A stretch of DNA of 9,120 bases from Nitrospira sp. UBA2083. Its GTDB lineage: Bacteria > Nitrospirota > Nitrospiria > Nitrospirales > Nitrospiraceae. Below the pieces are notes generated by a model that ran no database searches, was not told the DNA's origin, and saw nothing but the letters and a program-made list of their open reading frames with translations. Position 1 is the stretch's first letter. Every line of letters starts with the position of its first letter. The stretch lies in NCBI GenBank assembly GCA_002331625.1, contig DCZN01000106.1, positions 1,863 to 10,982 on the forward strand, read 5' to 3'. This document shows, one piece after another, positions 6,186 through 9,120 of the stretch. The position numbers were made by a program, and so were the translations under genes.

Positions 6186-7625
6186 ATGCTGAATCCACCG
6201 TATGATTTTGATTTGCTCTGTATCGGAAGCGGGCCGGCAGGCCAGCGGGCGGCGATCCAAGCCGCAAAACTCGGCAAGCGGGTCGCGCTCGTCGAACGTC
6301 GAAGAATTGTGGGGGGAGTCTGTGTGGAGACGGGCACGATTCCAAGCAAAACATTGCGCGAAGCGGTTCTCTCGTTTAATGCGGTGATCCGGCATTTCGA
6401 ACAGCACGAAGGCTCCCGCTATCACGCCCGAGCGACCGCCGGACAACTCCTTGCCCGAGTCGAAGACGTAGTGCGACGGGAAGTGGAGGTTGTCGTCGAC
6501 CAGATGCGCCGCAACGATGTGACCCTGTTTCATGGCGAAGCCGTGTTCACGGATCCCCATACCGTGACGGTCCTCACTGAAGAGGGCGCCCGCTCATTCA
6601 CCGCGGCGAATATCTTGATCGCGGTCGGCACCGTACCAGCGTTGGCGGAGGGCGTGAGGTTCGACGGAGAGTTCATTCTCAGCAGCGACGACGTGTATCA
6701 GTTAAAGCGGCTGCCCCGCTACATGGCAGTGGTAGGGGGCGGCGTCATCGGCCTCGAGTATGCCTCCATGTTCGCGGCTTTGAATATCAACGTGACACTT
6801 ATCGATAAGCGCACCAGGCTATTGGAATTTCTTGATTCTGAAATCGCGGAAGAACTTATGCATCAGATGCGAAACCGGCATGTGACGTTCCGGCTCGGTG
6901 AGCTCGTGGAGCGTGTAGAGCTGACGGACGGTACTCCTCAACGCGTGGTGCTGACGCTCGAATCCGGGAAACGGGTTGTCTCGGAATCTGTCCTCTATGC
7001 CGCGGGTCGGATCGGCGCCACCGATCGGTTGAACCTGGCGGCCGCTGGTCTAACAGCGGGTAAGCGTGGCTACTTGAAGGTCGATGCACAATTCCGGACC
7101 GACGTACCGCACATCTTCGCCGCCGGCGATATCATTGGTTATCCCAGCCTCGCGTCGACTTCGGCGTTGCAAGGCCGACACGTCGGCTGTCACGCCTTCG
7201 GTGTGGCCGTTGAGCCTGTCGTGGAGGAACATTTTCCGGTTGGTATTTACGCCATTCCGGAAATTTCGATGGTCGGGTCGACGGAACATCAGCTGACGGA
7301 AAAGCGGGTGCCGTATGAAACAGGCGTCGCTCGTTATCGGGAGATCGCTCGTGGGCAGATCCTTGGCGACGACAGCGGACTGGTCAAATTACTGTTTCAC
7401 CGTCAGACTCGACGTCTGCTCGGAGTCCATGCCATCGGCACCGGGGCCACGGAATTGATCCATATCGGTCAAGCGGTGCTCGACCTCGGTGGGGGGTTGG
7501 AGTATTTCTTGCGCTCGGTCTTTAACTATCCGACGCTGGCTGAATGTTACAAGGTAGCCGCCCTGGATGCGCACAACAAACTCAATATGGGTTTACTATA
7601 CGCTCAGAAGGAAACAGTATCCTGA
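6186..7625 (+). CDS. sthA: Soluble pyridine nucleotide (NAD(P)) transhydrogenase, Si-specific
   Basis: The protein has 479 residues, full length for the family. It is a cytoplasmic FAD flavoprotein that transfers hydride between NADPH and NAD+, balancing the two pools. Domains in order: FAD site GSGPAG (14-19), GGVCVETGTIPSKTLREAV (43-61), NAD(P) site VVGGGVIGLEYAS (182-194), second FAD contact FAAGDIIG (311-318), and a dimerisation domain from about 355. It belongs to the disulfide-reductase superfamily but lacks the redox disulfide: Cys46 is present, while the partner position is Thr51. The C-terminal catalytic His motif is replaced by FNYPTLAE (446-453). Both are hallmarks of SthA and argue against dihydrolipoamide dehydrogenase, which would otherwise be tempting so near aceE. 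No strong Shine-Dalgarno precedes ATG 6186, but homology begins within 6 residues of it. The nuoI gene follows 166 bases downstream in the same direction. Confidence 0.93.
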   Translation: MLNPPYDFDLLCIGSGPAGQRAAIQAAKLGKRVALVERRRIVGGVCVETGTIPSKTLREAVLSFNAVIRHFEQHEGSRYHARATAGQLLARVEDVVRREVEVVVDQMRRNDVTLFHGEAVFTDPHTVTVLTEEGARSFTAANILIAVGTVPALAEGVRFDGEFILSSDDVYQLKRLPRYMAVVGGGVIGLEYASMFAALNINVTLIDKRTRLLEFLDSEIAEELMHQMRNRHVTFRLGELVERVELTDGTPQRVVLTLESGKRVVSESVLYAAGRIGATDRLNLAAAGLTAGKRGYLKVDAQFRTDVPHIFAAGDIIGYPSLASTSALQGRHVGCHAFGVAVEPVVEEHFPVGIYAIPEISMVGSTEHQLTEKRVPYETGVARYREIARGQILGDDSGLVKLLFHRQTRRLLGVHAIGTGATELIHIGQAVLDLGGGLEYFLRSVFNYPTLAECYKVAALDAHNKLNMGLLYAQKETVS

Positions 7626-7702
7626 TGACGACAGGACAACCTTTGCCCAGGTGCCGCTTTGATCGAGTCGCGTCAACCCGCGCGTACGTTATAGGTTCAC
7701 TC

Positions 7703-7717
7703 AGGTGCGCTGCACCT
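7703..7717. repeat. Short perfect inverted repeat between sthA and nuoI
   Basis: AGGTGC and GCACCT flank a 3-base loop. There is no T-run after it, so it is not a standard terminator. It could be an RNA hairpin in an sthA-nuoI transcript or a protein-binding site. No further support is visible. Confidence 0.3.
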
Positions 7718-7791
7718 AGTTTCTCCTCGTCTACCAGGTTGTATTACTGCACCTCATGTGACGACAACTGCATCAGGTGACGGTTTTGTCC

Positions 7792-8352
7792 ATGAAACAG
7801 CCACACCGCCTCTCACGATTCGTGGAATGGCTGAAGACCATCACTTTCTACGAGCTCGCCGTCGGGATGAAATCGACTCTGATGCACCTTCTTCGTTATC
7901 GTCCTGTCACCATCCAGTATCCTCACGAGAAAAAGGCGCTTCCGGACAACTACCGCGGCATGTTGGCGTTACTCAGGTACGATGATGGGACTGAGAAATG
8001 TGTGGGCTGTGACCTCTGTGAAGCCGCCTGTCCCAGCCGCGTCATCTCCGTCATCAGCGCCGAAGTCCCCGGCGAACCCATCAAGCGCTACGCCAAAGAG
8101 TATTATATGGACATGACCCGCTGCCTCTTTTGCGGCATGTGCGTACAGGCCTGCCCAGTGGATGCGCTGGCCATGACCCAGGAATTTGAATGGTCGGCCT
8201 ATGACAAGCGGGAGCTCTTACTCAACAAGCAGCAACTCCTGGCCATCGGCGATCGTAATTTCCCGGTTCGCGAGAGACGGTTGGAGTTCCAGCACCCTAA
8301 TGTGGCCTTCTTCAACGTCGCGTTTCAGGACAACCGCCCGAAAAAGTTCTAG
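7792..8352 (+). CDS. nuoI: NADH-quinone oxidoreductase subunit I (NuoI-like), encoded alone
   Basis: The protein has 186 residues from ATG 7792; a GTG at 7777 in the same frame would add five residues. AGGTGA at 7775-7780 is a possible ribosome site, 11 bases from the ATG, a little long. Two classical ferredoxin motifs are present: C70-VG-C73-DL-C76-EAA-C80-P and C111-LF-C114-GM-C117-VQA-C121-P, each binding a [4Fe-4S] cluster (N6a and N6b in complex I). The segment before them (FVEWLKTITFYELAVGMKST, then YRPVTIQYPHEK) is typical of NuoI, which passes electrons along the peripheral arm towards quinone. No other nuo gene lies within the window: sthA is upstream and aceE downstream. It may supply a complex I assembled from genes elsewhere, or act as a ferredoxin-like carrier. 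The subunit assignment is firm; the isolated role is inferred. Confidence 0.9.
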   Translation: MKQPHRLSRFVEWLKTITFYELAVGMKSTLMHLLRYRPVTIQYPHEKKALPDNYRGMLALLRYDDGTEKCVGCDLCEAACPSRVISVISAEVPGEPIKRYAKEYYMDMTRCLFCGMCVQACPVDALAMTQEFEWSAYDKRELLLNKQQLLAIGDRNFPVRERRLEFQHPNVAFFNVAFQDNRPKKF

Positions 8353-8807
8353 CCACATTATTCATGACGGTTTGTGACGAGACCGCCAAGACGCCGGGGA
8401 GACGGGCACGCGGAGCCCTGAGAGACCGAAGCATACTTGAAATAGTACGTCGAGGTCGTGAAGGGCGAGCCTGCTGCCTGGCTGCGGACAAGTGCGGCCA
8501 GGCATGTCGCAGCGGCGTATCGGCGGTTGCAGTAGAAGCGTTCATGGATAATGTGGGCTAGAACGTTGAACACCTGCGCAAACGATCCACCTGTGGGCAG
8601 GACGAAGGCTGCAGGAAGGAACGTTGCGAACGATCGGGCGCTTCTGAACTGTATCACATGGCCCTTTGCCTTCATCGTTTTCCAATACAAGAGGATTCCT
8701 CTGCGCGGCGGATCCGAACGGTCGACGCATCTCTATGATATTGCTCTGTGAGACGCCCTTGGTATCCGTTACAATGGACGAAGAGGCAGAACCCGGAGAG
8801 CAGGCGT
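8353..8807. other. 455 bp stretch without a convincing intact gene, upstream of aceE
   Basis: Open frames exist on both strands (8364-8561 plus, 8551-8751 plus, 8358-8690 minus), but none has a family signature over its length or a good ribosome site. A short piece around 8623-8690 (plus) reads NVANDRALLNCIT then FAFIVFQ, resembling the first membrane segment of DUF202 (YidH-like) proteins, and may be a decayed fragment. The aceE promoter should lie near the 3' end; TACAAT at 8770-8775 is a possible -10 with a poor -35. Confidence 0.4.
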
Positions 8808-9120
8808 ATGAGCGACGATCTGCGCATTCCGTGTGCCGATGACGACCCACAAGAAACTCGCGAATGGTTGGACTCTCTTGAGTATGTCCTGCAGACAAAC
8901 GGTGTTGAGAGGGCGACATATCTTTTCGAGCGGCTCCGCGACCGGTTAGCCGAACGAGGCGCATCGGCTTCAAACCCACTGAACACGCCCTACATCAATA
9001 CCATCTCTCCCGCAAAGGAACCGGCCTATCCTGGTAACCTGGAACTCGAGCGCCGGATCCGCAGCCTCGTCCGCTGGAACGCAATGGCCATGGTCGTCCA
9101 GGCCAACAAGGACCATCCGG
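8808..9120 (+). CDS. aceE: Pyruvate dehydrogenase E1 component, homodimeric type, N-terminal part (partial)
   Basis: The first 104 codons are present; the gene runs off the window. The N-terminus is characteristic of AceE: DDPQETREWLDSLEYVL (residues 11-27), GVERATYLFERL, then TPYINTI, YPGNLELERRIRS and VRWNAMAMVVQANK. AceE is the thiamine-diphosphate enzyme that decarboxylates pyruvate and passes the acetyl group to the lipoyl domain of E2 (AceF), giving acetyl-CoA and, through E3, NADH. The thiamine-binding and catalytic residues lie beyond the window. ATG 8808 is preceded by GGAGA about 8 bases upstream. E2 and E3 genes are not visible here; the nearby flavoprotein at 6186-7625 is SthA and cannot serve as E3. 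Confidence 0.93.
   Translation, partial: MSDDLRIPCADDDPQETREWLDSLEYVLQTNGVERATYLFERLRDRLAERGASASNPLNTPYINTISPAKEPAYPGNLELERRIRSLVRWNAMAMVVQANKDHP

Noticed and set aside
6186..7625. Dihydrolipoamide dehydrogenase (E3) for the adjacent aceE
   Set aside because: The redox disulfide partner is Thr51 and the catalytic His-Pro motif is NYPT, both typical of SthA and incompatible with E3 activity.
7625..7780. 51-residue frame whose ATG overlaps the sthA stop (TGATG)
   Set aside because: The overlap hints at translational coupling, but the sequence is Arg/Ser/Cys-rich with no recognisable feature and the ribosome site is poor. Kept only as a possibility.
8358..8690. Minus-strand 110-residue frame, and plus-strand 65-residue frame at 8364-8561
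   Set aside because: They overlap, neither resembles a known family, and neither has a good ribosome site.
1..9120. CRISPR arrays, tRNA or rRNA genes, insertion sequences
   Set aside because: No regularly spaced repeats, no cloverleaf-like or rRNA-like segments, and no transposase motifs or terminal inverted repeats were seen by eye.

Overview
The window is a stretch of a GC-rich bacterial chromosome. It fits a Nitrospira-like organism (phylum Nitrospirota). That is an inference from the gene set (soluble transhydrogenase, a stand-alone NuoI, homodimeric-type AceE, and an AraC/methyltransferase/AhpD-like/TPR cluster) and has not been tested by a search.

Layout. Positions 2-160 hold the 3' end of an agmatinase/arginase-family gene (+). 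Positions 161-757 are gene debris: a disabled staphylococcal-nuclease-like fragment (+) abuts the 3' half of an AhpD-like gene (-) at about 620. A long hairpin at 758-808 closes the next operon. Positions 826-3761 form a minus-strand operon, transcribed as SAM methyltransferase, then AhpD-like carboxymuconolactone decarboxylase-family protein, then an exported TPR protein. It diverges from a plus-strand pair, a cupin/AraC-type regulator (3959-4966) and a shortened DUF1272 protein (4978-5124). The 197 bp between the divergent genes carry a plausible minus-strand promoter and clustered palindromes or direct repeats just upstream of it, as expected for control by an AraC activator. Positions 5217-5785 are a clear DJ-1/PfpI-family pseudogene with two frameshifts, a stop codon and a lost catalytic Cys. 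A 400 bp gap with no gene follows.

The right third is central metabolism on the plus strand: a soluble NAD(P) transhydrogenase (sthA, 6186-7625), an isolated complex I subunit I (nuoI, 7792-8352), a 455 bp stretch without a convincing intact gene, and the 5' end of aceE (8808 onward).

How the parts may work together. sthA, nuoI and aceE all concern NAD(P)H and pyruvate-derived electron flow. The AraC/methyltransferase/AhpD-like/TPR/DUF1272 block looks like an inducible stress or detoxification module with no assigned function, and it is the best candidate here for an undescribed system. It is flanked on both sides by decayed genes, which suggests an accessory segment that is turning over.
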